Shown: positions 1 through 11,359, counted from the stretch's first letter. The stretch: DNA of 64,000 bases from Alcanivorax quisquiliarum (GCF_023051175.1 NZ_JALKII010000002.1:310001-374000); one strand, 5' to 3'. Numbers and translations: made by a program. Notes: generated by a model from the letters alone, not told the origin.

Positions 1-68
1 AACCCGAGCGGATTCTGATCTCACCGTCGGCCGCAGGACGCGGCCGGCCTGGCCAGCCCTCGTGGTGA
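1..68 (+). CDS. possible 3' end of an upstream coding region
   Basis: An open frame enters the window at base 3 and stops with TGA at 66-68, giving a tail that ends ...RPGQPSW. It precedes dprA in the same direction. In related bacteria a LysM-domain protein often lies upstream of dprA, but these 21 codons show no LysM motif, so the identity is not established. It could also be a chance open frame in GC-rich DNA. Confidence 0.25.
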   Translation, partial: PERILISPSAAGRGRPGQPSW

Positions 69-126
69 AACAGCCACCGGGCGGCCCGAGCAATGATTCA
101 CCAGCAAAGGAAAGCCCGCAGCTGCC

Positions 127-1176
127 ATGGATGGACAACACGCCCGCCTCAGCCTTGCGCTGAGATTTCATACCGCCTCGCCCGTGCTCGGGCGCCTGCT
201 GCGCGAGCACGGCCCCGTCGAGCATCTGATCCGGCAACCAGAATTGATAGCGCGTGCCGTGCCGGCCACCGTGCCCCGGCGAGAGCTGGCGCAATGGCCG
301 GCGTTCGTGGCCAGCGAAGGCTGGCGCCTGATAGCCTTTGGTGATGCCGATTACCCGCCGCTGCTGGCGACCTTGCCGGATGCTCCCGGCATGTTGTTTG
401 TGCAGGGCGATACCGAGCTGTTGCAGGCGCCGCAACTGGCGCTGGTCGGAGCTCGTGGGGCGTCGCCGGATGGCTTGCGCAGCGCCCGGCAGCTGGGCAG
501 CGACCTGGCGGCCATGGGTTTTGTGGTGACCTCCGGGCTGGCGCTGGGCATCGATGCCGCCGCGCACGAGGGCGCACTGCACAGCGGCCGCACTCTGGCC
601 GTCATGGCCAGCGGCCCTGATACCCTCTACCCCGCACGGCACAAGGCGCTGGCGCGCCGGATCGTGGCCGGCGGCGGGGCACTGGTAACGGAATATCCAC
701 CCGGTGTGCCGCCGGCGCGGGCGCACTTCCCGCTGCGCAATCGCATTATCAGCGGGTTGTCGTTGGGGACTGTTGTGGTGGAAGCCGCATTGCGCTCAGG
801 CTCATTGATTACCGCCCGGCTGGCGGCGGAGCAAGGGCGGGCGGTTTTCGCCGTGCCCGGCTCGGTGCACAACCCCCTGAGCCGGGGCTGCCATCAATTG
901 CTGCGTGATGGAGCGCTCTGGCTGGAATCCATTGACGACGTGCTGGAGGAATTCGGCCAGTTCACCACGCTTGCCGCTGGCGTCGGGGGCGAGCCCGCCG
1001 GGCCGGCGCCGCGCACCGAGGGGTTGCTGGCACACTTTGGCTCAGGAGTGAACAATCTGGATGAGTTGCTGGCGCGCTCCGGCCTGCCGGTGGCCGAACT
1101 GAGCAGCCAGCTGGCGCAGCTGGAGATCGACGGTGTGGTGGTGCGGCTGGCGGGCGGCTACGCTCGCTCGGGTTGA
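127..1176 (+). CDS. dprA: DNA-processing protein DprA (Smf family)
   Basis: DprA binds incoming single-stranded DNA during natural transformation and loads RecA; it acts in the cytoplasm. The 349-residue protein has a SAM-like N-terminal part (about 1-75), then the DprA Rossmann fold with GARGAS, VTSGLALGIDAAAH, FPLRNRIISGLS and SGSLITARLAAEQGR. A short winged-helix domain follows (about 295-349). Length and motif order match the family. The ATG at 127 was chosen because the N-terminal domain begins directly after it. purE follows after an 86-base gap. The glycine-rich motif reads GARGAS rather than the commoner GSR form, a minor variation. Identity is secure. Whether this strain is transformable cannot be told from the gene alone. 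Confidence 0.95.
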   Translation: MDGQHARLSLALRFHTASPVLGRLLREHGPVEHLIRQPELIARAVPATVPRRELAQWPAFVASEGWRLIAFGDADYPPLLATLPDAPGMLFVQGDTELLQAPQLALVGARGASPDGLRSARQLGSDLAAMGFVVTSGLALGIDAAAHEGALHSGRTLAVMASGPDTLYPARHKALARRIVAGGGALVTEYPPGVPPARAHFPLRNRIISGLSLGTVVVEAALRSGSLITARLAAEQGRAVFAVPGSVHNPLSRGCHQLLRDGALWLESIDDVLEEFGQFTTLAAGVGGEPAGPAPRTEGLLAHFGSGVNNLDELLARSGLPVAELSSQLAQLEIDGVVVRLAGGYARSG

Positions 1177-1262
1177 ATAAAATCACTGCTTCAGGCTTGT
1201 CTGGAAAGCCCGGCTTGGGTAACTTGCACCCCCTTGCCATCATCCACCAAACGAGGCCCGCC

Positions 1263-1772
1263 ATGAGCACGCCTTTTGTCGCGATCCTGATGGGGTCGGA
1301 TTCCGATCTGCCGCAGGTCCAGACCACCATCGATACTCTGAAAAAGCTCGGCATCAAGGTTGAGGCCCGCGTGACCTCGGCGCACCGCACACCCGTGCGC
1401 ACCCATGAATACGTCAAGGACGCCGAGGCGCGTGGCTGCCAGGTGTTCATTTGCGCCGCTGGCCTGGCGGCACATCTTGCCGGTGCAGTCGCGGCGAACA
1501 CCGTCCGCCCGGTGATCGGCATCCCGGTGGAAACCGGCCCGCTGCGCGGCGAGGATGCCCTGCTCTCCACCGTGATGATGCCCGGTGGGGTGCCGGTTGC
1601 CGCCGTGGCGATCGGCAGCGCAGGCGCAAAGAACGCAGCGTACCTGGCCGCACAGATGATGGCGCTGGCGGATGCCAGCCTCGGCGAGCGACTGCTACAG
1701 GATCGCGCCGACAACGCACGCGCTGTAGAAGAAAAAGACGCTGCCCTGCAAGCCAGGCTGGCGGGCGGCTGA
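1263..1772 (+). CDS. purE: N5-carboxyaminoimidazole ribonucleotide mutase PurE
   Basis: PurE converts N5-CAIR to CAIR in purine biosynthesis and forms cytoplasmic octamers. The 169-residue protein carries MGSDSDLP near the N-terminus, SAHRTP at about residue 40, and the conserved loop AGLAAHLAG. A frame extends upstream to 1173, but the ATG at 1263 starts right before the phosphate-binding GSDSD motif and gives the usual class I PurE length. The stop is followed four bases later by tsaC, so the two genes are probably co-transcribed. purK is not in the window, so the partner enzyme must be encoded elsewhere. Confidence 0.93.
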   Translation: MSTPFVAILMGSDSDLPQVQTTIDTLKKLGIKVEARVTSAHRTPVRTHEYVKDAEARGCQVFICAAGLAAHLAGAVAANTVRPVIGIPVETGPLRGEDALLSTVMMPGGVPVAAVAIGSAGAKNAAYLAAQMMALADASLGERLLQDRADNARAVEEKDAALQARLAGG

Positions 1773-1776
1773 TGCC

Positions 1777-4111
<2,335 letters not shown>

Positions 4112-4126
4112 TCTGGCACGCGCAAT

Positions 4127-4148
4127 ACCTGCTTCTCAGTGAGCAGGT
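4127..4148 (+). terminator. weak hairpin after aroE
   Basis: ACCTGCT and AGCAGGT form a perfect 7-bp stem with an 8-base loop, 15 bases after the aroE stop. The downstream T content is low, so it may only be a weak or Rho-assisted terminator. Confidence 0.35.
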
Positions 4149-4319
4149 GTAGCCTGTGCTTGTTTTGCATAACTTTACTGGTGCTTTACCCTCCCTCCTC
4201 CAATGATGACGAAAACTTTCTGCCACACCGTCTAGAATAGTGCCGCGCGCGGGCGTGACGTAGTGAGACACAGGCGATGCAGTTATCGCCTTGAGGCGCG
4301 GATGGCAATGGGGGAGCAG

Positions 4320-5318
4320 ATGAGACGGTGGGCGGTTCGGTTGCGTGGTGTCGCAGTGTTCGCTGTAGTGGCATGGGCGCCGGCGCATGCCGGGTTGTTG
4401 AATGTGGCCTGGGATAATGATCTGCTGACCGGCTCCGACAAAGGCTATACCAACGGTTTGCGCCTTTCCTGGCTGAGCACAGCCGCCGAGCAGAATGACG
4501 AGTGCAAAACCTGTGTTGTGGCGGGCCTGCGTGACGGGTTTTCCTGGTTGCCGGGCGTCGGCTCGCCAGGCTCGCGCCATGCGGTGGCGGTCAGCCTGCG
4601 GCAGATGATGGTCACGCCGGAAAATATCGAGGCAGCAGCACCCCAGTACGACGATATTCCCTATATGGGCTATCTGTCAGTGGAATCGTTTCTGTATTCC
4701 TGGAATCACACTCGCATGACGGGCTACGGCATTACAGCCGGCATCATCGGGCCGGATTCCGGCGCCGAGCGGGCGCAAAAATGGGTGCACAAGATTAGCG
4801 GCAGCACCGATCCACAGGGCTGGGACAACCAGCTTGGCACGGACATCGTGGGCGGGCTGCACGTGACCCACGCTCATCGTTTCCTGGTGCTCGGCGAACA
4901 GCAGGCGATCCGCAACGAATTTGTCTGGGGGGCCAGCGCGCACGCCAGCACCTTTCTCAGCAATGCCATGCTGGGCATTTTCTGGCGTGCGGGGCGCAAC
5001 TTGCCGGGTAACTTCGTGCCCGAATATGCCGGGCTGTCATCCAGCATCGGCTTGCCGGGCCTGCTGGATACTACAGGCAAGGGTTGGTCGGTATTTGCCG
5101 GGCTGATCGGCGAAGCGATTCCGTATTCCTATTTGGAAGAGCGCTCCGGCCCTTATACGTTCGAGCAGCGCACGCTGGTGGGCCATGTCAGCCTTGGCGC
5201 TGGGCTGCATACCGACAATTTTCAGGTTGCCCTGACGCTGCGCGCCACCACTGCACAGGAAGAAACCAACAAAGACCCGCTGACGTTCGGCACGCTGTCA
5301 CTCACCTGGCGCCTGTGA
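4320..5318 (+). CDS. lpxR: outer membrane lipid A deacylase, LpxR family (DUF2219)
   Basis: LpxR-type enzymes are calcium-dependent outer membrane beta-barrels that remove the 3'-acyloxyacyl group of lipid A. The 332-residue protein begins with a cleavable signal ending near PAHAG. The characteristic segment WDNDLLTGSDKGYTNGLRLS follows at once, and GWDNQLGTDIVGG appears near residue 170. These correspond to the Asn-Asp and other active-site regions of the family. Several in-frame ATGs exist; the one at 4320 was chosen because GGGGGAG lies just upstream and the signal peptide starts there. It is alone on its strand, and its last 21 bases overlap the convergent carbonic-anhydrase gene. Family assignment is strong; deacylase activity is inferred. 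Confidence 0.85.
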   Translation: MRRWAVRLRGVAVFAVVAWAPAHAGLLNVAWDNDLLTGSDKGYTNGLRLSWLSTAAEQNDECKTCVVAGLRDGFSWLPGVGSPGSRHAVAVSLRQMMVTPENIEAAAPQYDDIPYMGYLSVESFLYSWNHTRMTGYGITAGIIGPDSGAERAQKWVHKISGSTDPQGWDNQLGTDIVGGLHVTHAHRFLVLGEQQAIRNEFVWGASAHASTFLSNAMLGIFWRAGRNLPGNFVPEYAGLSSSIGLPGLLDTTGKGWSVFAGLIGEAIPYSYLEERSGPYTFEQRTLVGHVSLGAGLHTDNFQVALTLRATTAQEETNKDPLTFGTLSLTWRL

Positions 5319-5855
5319 GCCCTCTGCTTCGGCCAGATACTGGTCCTTCAGCTTCACATAATTGCCCGCAACATACGGCAGAAAGGCCAGCTCCTTGCTG
5401 GAGAGCGGGCGCACCTGCGTGGCCGGCTTGCCGCGATACAGGTAGCCGGATTTCAGCCGCTTGCCGGGCGGCACCAGCGAGCCGGCGGCGAGGATCACGT
5501 CGTCCTCGATCTGCGCACCATCCATGACGATTGCCTGCATGCCGATCAGCACCCGGCTGCCGATACTGCAACCGTGCAGCATCGCCTGATGAGCAATGGT
5601 GACATCGTCGCCAATGGTCAGCGCATGGCCACCGGGGTTGAAGGTGGAATCGTGGGTGATATGCAGTACGGCGTTGTCCTGCACGCTCACCCGTGCACCC
5701 AGCTCGATGAAGTGCATATCGGCCCGGATCACGGCGCAAGGCCAGATGGAGCAATCATCGCCCAGCGTCGCATCACCGATCACCTGCGCGGAGGGATCAA
5801 CCCATACCCGCGCCCCGCATTGTGGCTGCTTGCCACCGAATGCCCGTATCGCCAT
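5298..5855 (-). CDS. gamma-class carbonic anhydrase-like hexapeptide protein (YrdA type)
   Basis: This 185-residue protein is a left-handed beta-helix built from hexapeptide repeats. It forms trimers and binds a metal through three histidines. The expected ligands are visible at H65 (NAVLHITHD), H89 and H94 (VTIAHQAMLHGC), with the correct five-residue spacing of the last two. Members include YrdA, CaiE and PaaY; many have unproven or weak carbonic anhydrase activity. Its 3' end overlaps the end of the lpxR gene tail-to-tail, and it is divergent from prlC. Physiological role not predicted beyond family level. Confidence 0.9.
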   Translation of the reverse strand: MAIRAFGGKQPQCGARVWVDPSAQVIGDATLGDDCSIWPCAVIRADMHFIELGARVSVQDNAVLHITHDSTFNPGGHALTIGDDVTIAHQAMLHGCSIGSRVLIGMQAIVMDGAQIEDDVILAAGSLVPPGKRLKSGYLYRGKPATQVRPLSSKELAFLPYVAGNYVKLKDQYLAEAEGSQAPGE

Positions 5856-5986
5856 ACCACCCTCCTGCGCCGCAGCGGCTTCTGAAACTGGCCCTTGATA
5901 GTGCTATCGTCCACCCTGATATCCAGAGCATGACGGCCGGGCGGCCAATGGTGCCCGGCCCGCCAGTAACCGGCAAGAGCGTGACT

Positions 5987-8023
5987 ATGAGCAAGAATCC
6001 CCTGATTGACTACCCTGGCCTGCCGCCGTTTTCCGATATTCGTGCCGAGCACGTCGAGCCTGCCGTGCAGGCGCTGATCGCTGACGGGCGCGCCCGTATC
6101 AAGCAACTGCTGGAAAGCGACGGCCCCTTCACCTGGGACAGCCTCGTCAATGCACTGGATGAAGAAGACGATCGCCTGAGTAAAGCGTTCGGCCCGGCCG
6201 GGCATCTCAATGCGGTGGCGCAAGACGAAGCGCTGCGCAACGCCTATAACGCCTGCCTGCCGCAGCTCTCCGAATACGGCACCGAGGTCGGCCAGAATGC
6301 AGAGCTGTTCCGTGCTTATCAGAGCATTCGTGAGAGCAAGGAATTTGCCGAGCTGACACCGGCCCAGCAAAAAGATCTCGACGATACCCTGCGTGATTTC
6401 CATCTCTCCGGCGTGGACCTGCCGGCCGACAAGAAAGCGCAGTACATGGAAAACAGCAAGCGGCTGTCAGAACTCACATCGGCGTTTTCCGATGCGGTAC
6501 TTGATGCCACCCAAAGCTGGCAGCTTCACATTACCGATCCGGCACAGCTGGAGGGCGTGCCCGAAGTAGCGCTTTCCGGCGCCGCAGACAAGGCTCGTGA
6601 AAACGGCCTCGAAGGCTGGCTGCTGACGCTGGATTTCCCCTGCTATTACGCCGTGATCTGCCACGCACGCAACCGCACCTTGCGTGAAGAAATATACCGT
6701 GCCTATAGCACGCGGGCATCGGATCAGGGGCCGGATGGCGGCAAGTTCGACAACAGCGTGCGCATGAATGAAATCCTCAAGCTGCGCCATGCACAAGCGC
6801 AGCTGCTTGGCTTCGCCAACTATGCAGAACGCTCGCTGGCCACCAAGATGGCGCGCAGCGTGGATGAAGTGCTCAACTTCCTGCGTGACCTGGCCAGGCG
6901 CGCCAAACCGCAGGCGGAAAAAGAGTTGGCCGAGCTGCACGCCTTTGCTCAGGAGCAGGGTGCGGGCGAATTGGCGGCGTGGGATATCGCCTTCTGGAGC
7001 GAGCGCCTGCGCGAAGCACGCTACAGCATTTCCGAAGAAGAACTGCGGCCGTGGTTCCCGGCGGAAAAAGTTATCAGCGGCATGTTCGCCGTCGTGGAAA
7101 AACTGTTCGGCGTCCGCCTGGCGGCGCGTAACGATGTGGATACCTGGCATCCCGATGTGTGTTATTACGATGTGTTCGATGAAAGCGGCGCACTGATGGC
7201 TGGTTTCTATCTGGACATGTATGCCCGCACCGGCAAGCGCGGTGGCGCCTGGATGGATGATTGCCAGGTGCGCCGTCGACGCCGTGACGGCACACTGCAA
7301 CTCCCGGTGGCCTACCTGACCTGCAACTTTGCACCGCCTGCTGGCGGCCGGCCAGGCCTGCTCACGCACGATGAAGTCGTCACCCTGTTCCATGAATTCG
7401 GGCACGGCCTTCACCATATGCTCACCGAACAGGAAGTCAGCGGCATTTCCGGCATCAACGGTGTGGCGTGGGATGCGGTGGAGCTGCCCAGCCAGTTCAT
7501 GGAAAACTGGTGCTGGACGGAAGAAGGCATCCGGCTGATTTCCGGCCACTACGAAACCGGCGAGCCACTGCCCCGCGAAAAACTGGAAAAGATGCTGGCG
7601 GCAAAAAATTTCCAGAGCGCCATGGGCATGGTGCGTCAGCTGGAGTTTTCGCTGTTCGATATGCGTATTCATGCCGAGTATCAGGATGGCCTGAATATCC
7701 AGCAGGTGCTGGATGAAGTGCGCGAGGAAGTTGCCGTGATCCGGCCGCCGGCGTTCAACCGCTTCCAGAACAGCTTCGGACATATTTTCGCGGGTGGTTA
7801 TGCGGCCGGGTACTACAGCTACAAGTGGGCCGAAGTGCTTTCGGCTGATGCCTATGCCCGCTTCGAGGAAGAAGGCATTTTCAATGCCGACACTGGCCGC
7901 GATTTCCGCCGCCATATTCTTTCTCAGGGCGGCAGCCGTGAGCCGATGGAGCTGTTTGTAGCGTTCCGGGGCCGTGAGCCGAGCGTCGAGCCGCTGCTCC
8001 GGCATAGCGGTATCGCAGCATGA
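5987..8023 (+). CDS. prlC: oligopeptidase A (M3 metallopeptidase) PrlC
   Basis: PrlC is a cytoplasmic zinc metallopeptidase that degrades free signal peptides and other short peptides. With the ATG at 5987 it is 678 residues, close to the E. coli length (680), and begins MSKNPLIDYPGLPPF as expected. The open frame extends further upstream but that part has no family similarity. The M3 zinc motif HEFGHGLHH lies near residue 469, followed by ELPSQFMENW, typical of the thimet-oligopeptidase group. The stop codon overlaps the start of yheV, a pairing also found in Pseudomonas. Confidence 0.96.
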   Translation: MSKNPLIDYPGLPPFSDIRAEHVEPAVQALIADGRARIKQLLESDGPFTWDSLVNALDEEDDRLSKAFGPAGHLNAVAQDEALRNAYNACLPQLSEYGTEVGQNAELFRAYQSIRESKEFAELTPAQQKDLDDTLRDFHLSGVDLPADKKAQYMENSKRLSELTSAFSDAVLDATQSWQLHITDPAQLEGVPEVALSGAADKARENGLEGWLLTLDFPCYYAVICHARNRTLREEIYRAYSTRASDQGPDGGKFDNSVRMNEILKLRHAQAQLLGFANYAERSLATKMARSVDEVLNFLRDLARRAKPQAEKELAELHAFAQEQGAGELAAWDIAFWSERLREARYSISEEELRPWFPAEKVISGMFAVVEKLFGVRLAARNDVDTWHPDVCYYDVFDESGALMAGFYLDMYARTGKRGGAWMDDCQVRRRRRDGTLQLPVAYLTCNFAPPAGGRPGLLTHDEVVTLFHEFGHGLHHMLTEQEVSGISGINGVAWDAVELPSQFMENWCWTEEGIRLISGHYETGEPLPREKLEKMLAAKNFQSAMGMVRQLEFSLFDMRIHAEYQDGLNIQQVLDEVREEVAVIRPPAFNRFQNSFGHIFAGGYAAGYYSYKWAEVLSADAYARFEEEGIFNADTGRDFRRHILSQGGSREPMELFVAFRGREPSVEPLLRHSGIAA

Positions 8024-8226
8024 AGCGGCGCTTTATCGCCGGGGCTGTTTGCCCGGAATGCGGCGCGTTGGACAAGATCGTGCGGGTCGAGCACGGCGGC
8101 ACACTCTGGATGGAGTGTGTCGCTTGCGACATGCGCAAGGATCTGGATGCCGCACCGGAGACGCCCGCGACACAGGCGGCACCGGGCGAAAGCAAGGCGG
8201 TTGTCTGGAAACCTGGCAAGCCGTAG
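8020..8226 (+). CDS. yheV: YheV family zinc-ribbon protein (DUF2387)
   Basis: The 68-residue protein has a treble of Cys pairs, CPEC near residue 11 and CVAC near residue 34, which should make a zinc ribbon, and a proline/alanine-rich tail. It starts MKRRFIAGAVCPECG, typical of YheV. The start overlaps the prlC stop as ATGA, so it is translationally coupled. Function is unknown; a regulatory role has been suggested for the family but is not visible from the sequence. Confidence 0.88.
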   Translation: MKRRFIAGAVCPECGALDKIVRVEHGGTLWMECVACDMRKDLDAAPETPATQAAPGESKAVVWKPGKP

Positions 8227-8297
8227 CACTGGGCTGAGGGGCATGGCGTTGTGTTGCGACGCATAGCACTGCTCTCAGAGATACAGCGCACTTGAAC

Positions 8298-8325
8298 AGG
8301 CCGGCAAATGCCGGCCTTTCTATTG
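8298..8325 (+). terminator. Rho-independent terminator of prlC-yheV
   Basis: AGGCCGGC / GCCGGCCT form a perfect 8-bp stem with an AAAT loop, followed by TTTC and a T-rich stretch. It lies 70 bases after yheV and also faces the convergent gene's end. Confidence 0.75.
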
Positions 8326-8408
8326 TCTTTTTGTTTCAGTCTGGTTGTTTCAGCCGGGCTGTGGCGGCGCGGGTCATGGCCGGAGCACTAGCCGCAACGC
8401 CCGAGCGA

Positions 8409-10115
8409 TCAGCGTCGCTCGAAATAACCCAGAAAGCGCAGCAGGCCGGTGCGACTGCCTTCGATGGCCAGATCGGCGCCGGCAAGGGTGAGCAGAAAAT
8501 TTCGCTCACCGGCGGCGATATCCTTCCAGGTCTGTTCCGTGGTGACGAGGGTGCCGATAGCGCCCTTCGTCTCGCCTGGTGTCAGCGCGGCGACGCCTCG
8601 CCGTATCGCCAGCGTGAACGATTTGCCTGAATCGGTAAACCGGAAACCGATATGCTCGGTGTTCTCCAGCGTTTCCTCGGCCTTGAGCAAAATCGGCATG
8701 GCATCAAGATAATTTTCGATCGGCAACGACGCCAGAAATGCGGTGGGCGTGCGCATGCGGAAGGCCGGCACCAGGCCATCGCGCACTTCGGCAGCTTCGG
8801 TAAGATAATAATGCCTCGCATTCGGATTGCTCTCGGCCTCTCCGAGCACCTGTAATGCCTGGCTGCGCAGCTGTGGCACTGCTTCATGGCCGGGCAGCAG
8901 GGCCGTCAGGTGGTCACTCAGCTCCAGTGCCCATTGAGCGGCGCCCTCTTCCAGCGCCTGCTGTGCCTGCGCCAGCAACGCCTCGGTGCCACCGGCGAGG
9001 TGTGCCATGGCGCGTGCGCGATCATCCGCCGGCAACGGCCGGAGCATAGCGGGATTGCCATCGAACCAGCCCAGGTAGCCGTTGAAGATAGCGCGTGCCG
9101 ACCAGGCCACGGTGCCGTAATACTCCTGAAGCCAGGGGTGTTCGGCCAGGTGTGGCGGCAGCGTCAGCTGCGTGCTGATCTGGTCGGGTGTCAGGCCATG
9201 GTTCATGAGGCGCACGGTCTGATCGTGTACAAAGCTGATGGCATCGCGATAATCGGTCAGCAGTGCCTGGATGGCCGTGGCGCCGGCCACCGGCCGCGTA
9301 TGGCTTGGCACCAGATATTCGGCGCCGAGCGAGCGCATCAGGTCAAGGCTGTTCACCCAGCGCGTCACATCCCGGTGCGGGGTGCCGCGAATGGTATAGA
9401 GATTGGGAAAAGCCTGATAAATATTGTCGCCGGGAAAGAGCACCTGTTCTTCGGGAAACCAGACCAGAATCTGGTCATCGGTTTCGCCGGGAGCGTGTAT
9501 GAGCTCCAGCTCGATGCCGGCCACATTCACGGTCAGGCGGTCGGCAAATGTGCGCGTCGGTGGCAGTGCATGCAAGGTGCTTTGCGGGCTTAACCGCAGC
9601 GCCTTGCCGATGCCCGCGTTGACCAGACCGGCGTCATCCAGATGATTGCCGAACATGCGCATCGAGCGTGTGCTGATGATTGGCTGCACTATATTCACGA
9701 CCTGGTTGATATGGAAGGCGGTGGTGTCATGCGCGTACACCGGCACCTCGCCGCCCTCGGCAAACGCGGCCGCGCCGAACACATGATCGGCATGGTTGTG
9801 CGTATAGATGATCGCCGCCACCGGCTTGTCGCTCAGCGCGCGAAACGCCGTCAACACCTCTGTCGCGGCCTCGACGCTCTCCATGGTATCAATGATGATC
9901 AGGCCATCATCGCCCTCGATCATGATGCTGTTGGCCAGGCCAAAGCCGACGGCCACATGCACACGCTCCGTGACCCTGATGACCTCGCGCTCGAAAAGCG
10001 CGGAATGAGCATGCAGCCCCTCGGGAGAGGTAAGCGCTGCCGGGGCGCTGGCAGGCGGCGGCTTGTCGCACGCGGCGAGAAGCGCCGCCGCCAGAAGAAG
10101 AAACAGATAACGCAT
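8409..10115 (-). CDS. alkyl-sulfatase-like metallo-beta-lactamase-fold lipoprotein
   Basis: SdsA-type alkyl sulfatases hydrolyse alkyl sulfate esters with two zinc ions, releasing alcohols that can enter fatty-acid oxidation. This 568-residue protein has the metal motif THNHADHVFG (H106, H108, D110, H111), later histidines in APGETDD- and PSHTRP-type segments, a helical middle domain and an SCP2-like C-terminus. The ATG at 10115 gives a lipoprotein signal ending LLAAC (Cys16). The predicted mature protein is therefore membrane-anchored in the periplasm or at the outer membrane. It is somewhat shorter than SdsA1 (about 650). It is divergent from an AraC regulator, which is a candidate controller. 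Substrate is inferred from the family. Confidence 0.82.
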   Translation of the reverse strand: MRYLFLLLAAALLAACDKPPPASAPAALTSPEGLHAHSALFEREVIRVTERVHVAVGFGLANSIMIEGDDGLIIIDTMESVEAATEVLTAFRALSDKPVAAIIYTHNHADHVFGAAAFAEGGEVPVYAHDTTAFHINQVVNIVQPIISTRSMRMFGNHLDDAGLVNAGIGKALRLSPQSTLHALPPTRTFADRLTVNVAGIELELIHAPGETDDQILVWFPEEQVLFPGDNIYQAFPNLYTIRGTPHRDVTRWVNSLDLMRSLGAEYLVPSHTRPVAGATAIQALLTDYRDAISFVHDQTVRLMNHGLTPDQISTQLTLPPHLAEHPWLQEYYGTVAWSARAIFNGYLGWFDGNPAMLRPLPADDRARAMAHLAGGTEALLAQAQQALEEGAAQWALELSDHLTALLPGHEAVPQLRSQALQVLGEAESNPNARHYYLTEAAEVRDGLVPAFRMRTPTAFLASLPIENYLDAMPILLKAEETLENTEHIGFRFTDSGKSFTLAIRRGVAALTPGETKGAIGTLVTTEQTWKDIAAGERNFLLTLAGADLAIEGSRTGLLRFLGYFERR

Positions 10116-10218
10116 GGTGGCCGCTCCAGGCAGGGGGATCGAGAACAACGCAGAACAAGACCAAAGCAAGCAACAGCCATGAGTCTAGTCTGGCAGGCCG
10201 CCGTTTTTTCGGGCTAAA

Positions 10219-10246
10219 TGGCCAGAGTTTCGTGAAAAGTGGCCAG
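10219..10246 (+). promoter_or_regulatory. direct repeat upstream of the AraC regulator, candidate operator
   Basis: TGGCCAG occurs at 10219-10225 and again at 10240-10246, exactly 21 bases apart (two helical turns), ending just before the regulator's ATG. AraC-family proteins commonly bind direct repeats at about this spacing, so autoregulation or control of the divergent lipoprotein gene is possible. The assignment is inference. Confidence 0.35.
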
Positions 10247-10248
10247 CC

Positions 10249-11289
10249 ATGCCTCAACCGCCTGCTACGTCCCCCACCACCCTCGCCAGCTGGGCGCTTG
10301 CTATCGCCAGTGCATTGGAGGCGGCAGGGTCCGAGGCCGGCCCGATCCTTGAGCGCAGCGGGTTGTCGCTGCCCCGGCTGGCTGCGGCACCCGAGGGCCG
10401 CGTGCCCACCGTGCTGATGACCCGGCTGTGGGGCAATGTGCTGCTCGCCACCGGGGAGCCGGCGTTCGGGCTGAAAGTCGCTGGGCACGCGCAACCGCTG
10501 CATTTCCATGATCTGGGCATTATGCTGCTCGCCGGCCAGCGGCCGCTGGATGCCATGCTTGCACTGGTGCGCTACTACCGGCTGATTTCCGACAGCGTGC
10601 ATGTGCAGCTGGTCAGCCAGCCGGGGCTGCTGGGGCTGAGTATCCGGCAGCTGCCACAAATGGCTGTTCATCCCATGGCGCTGGATGCCTTTGCGGCAAG
10701 CCAGCTGCGGCTGATGCGGCTGGTGGGTGGTGATGCCATGCGCGCAGTGCGAGTGTGTCTGAGCCGGCCGGCGCCTGCGCAGGCCGGGCCCTGGCGGCGT
10801 GCCTTTGGTGTGCTGCCCGAATTCGACAGCCGCGACACCGTGCTCTGGTATCGGCGCGACCAGCTGGAGGCGCCCCGCCCGGGCGCGCCGGATGCCTGGG
10901 TGCGCCAGAGTGAAACCGGGGTGCAGGCTTATCTGGCCGGTCTCGATGGCGGCGCAGCCGACGAACTGGGCGCACGGGTGCGGCAAGTGCTGCGGGCCGG
11001 GTTGCCGGCCATCAGTACCTTGGAGGAGGTGGCTCGGGCGATGGGTGTGAGTGCTCGCTCGCTTCGCCGGGGGCTGGATCAAGGCGGCCCTGGTTTCAGG
11101 GCGGTGCGCCTGGCGCTGGTGATGGAGTTGGCCCGCTCGCTCTTGCACGGCACTCGGCTGCCGGTCGGGGAGATCGCGGCGCGGCTCGGCTACCGGGACG
11201 CCGGCAGCTTCAGCAAGGCGTTCCGCGACCATGCTGGCGAAACGCCATTACGCTGGCGCCAGCGGCACCAGCGCACGGCAGCCGAGTAA
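10249..11289 (+). CDS. AraC family transcriptional regulator (OruR/ArgR-like)
   Basis: The 346-residue protein has the N-terminal Arabinose_bd-like sensor domain of the OruR/MmsR-type group (about 15-200) and a C-terminal AraC DNA-binding domain. The latter contains ISTLEEVARAMGVSARSLRR (first helix-turn-helix) and GEIAARLGYRDAGSFSKAFR followed by GETPLRWR (second). It is transcribed away from the alkyl-sulfatase-like lipoprotein gene, with 133 bases between the starts, which suggests it regulates that gene. The signal sensed is unknown. Confidence 0.88.
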   Translation: MPQPPATSPTTLASWALAIASALEAAGSEAGPILERSGLSLPRLAAAPEGRVPTVLMTRLWGNVLLATGEPAFGLKVAGHAQPLHFHDLGIMLLAGQRPLDAMLALVRYYRLISDSVHVQLVSQPGLLGLSIRQLPQMAVHPMALDAFAASQLRLMRLVGGDAMRAVRVCLSRPAPAQAGPWRRAFGVLPEFDSRDTVLWYRRDQLEAPRPGAPDAWVRQSETGVQAYLAGLDGGAADELGARVRQVLRAGLPAISTLEEVARAMGVSARSLRRGLDQGGPGFRAVRLALVMELARSLLHGTRLPVGEIAARLGYRDAGSFSKAFRDHAGETPLRWRQRHQRTAAE

Positions 11290-11359
11290 TCCCCATGGCG
11301 TTTACGCCTGTTTTGCGGCGGCCTGGAGGGCGTTCGGCTGGCCTGGCTTCAGCGCGTTG

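Noticed and set aside
6467-8005. 512-codon minus-strand open frame opposite prlC
   Set aside because: It lies wholly antisense to a conserved peptidase gene and shows no domain; high GC makes such shadows common.
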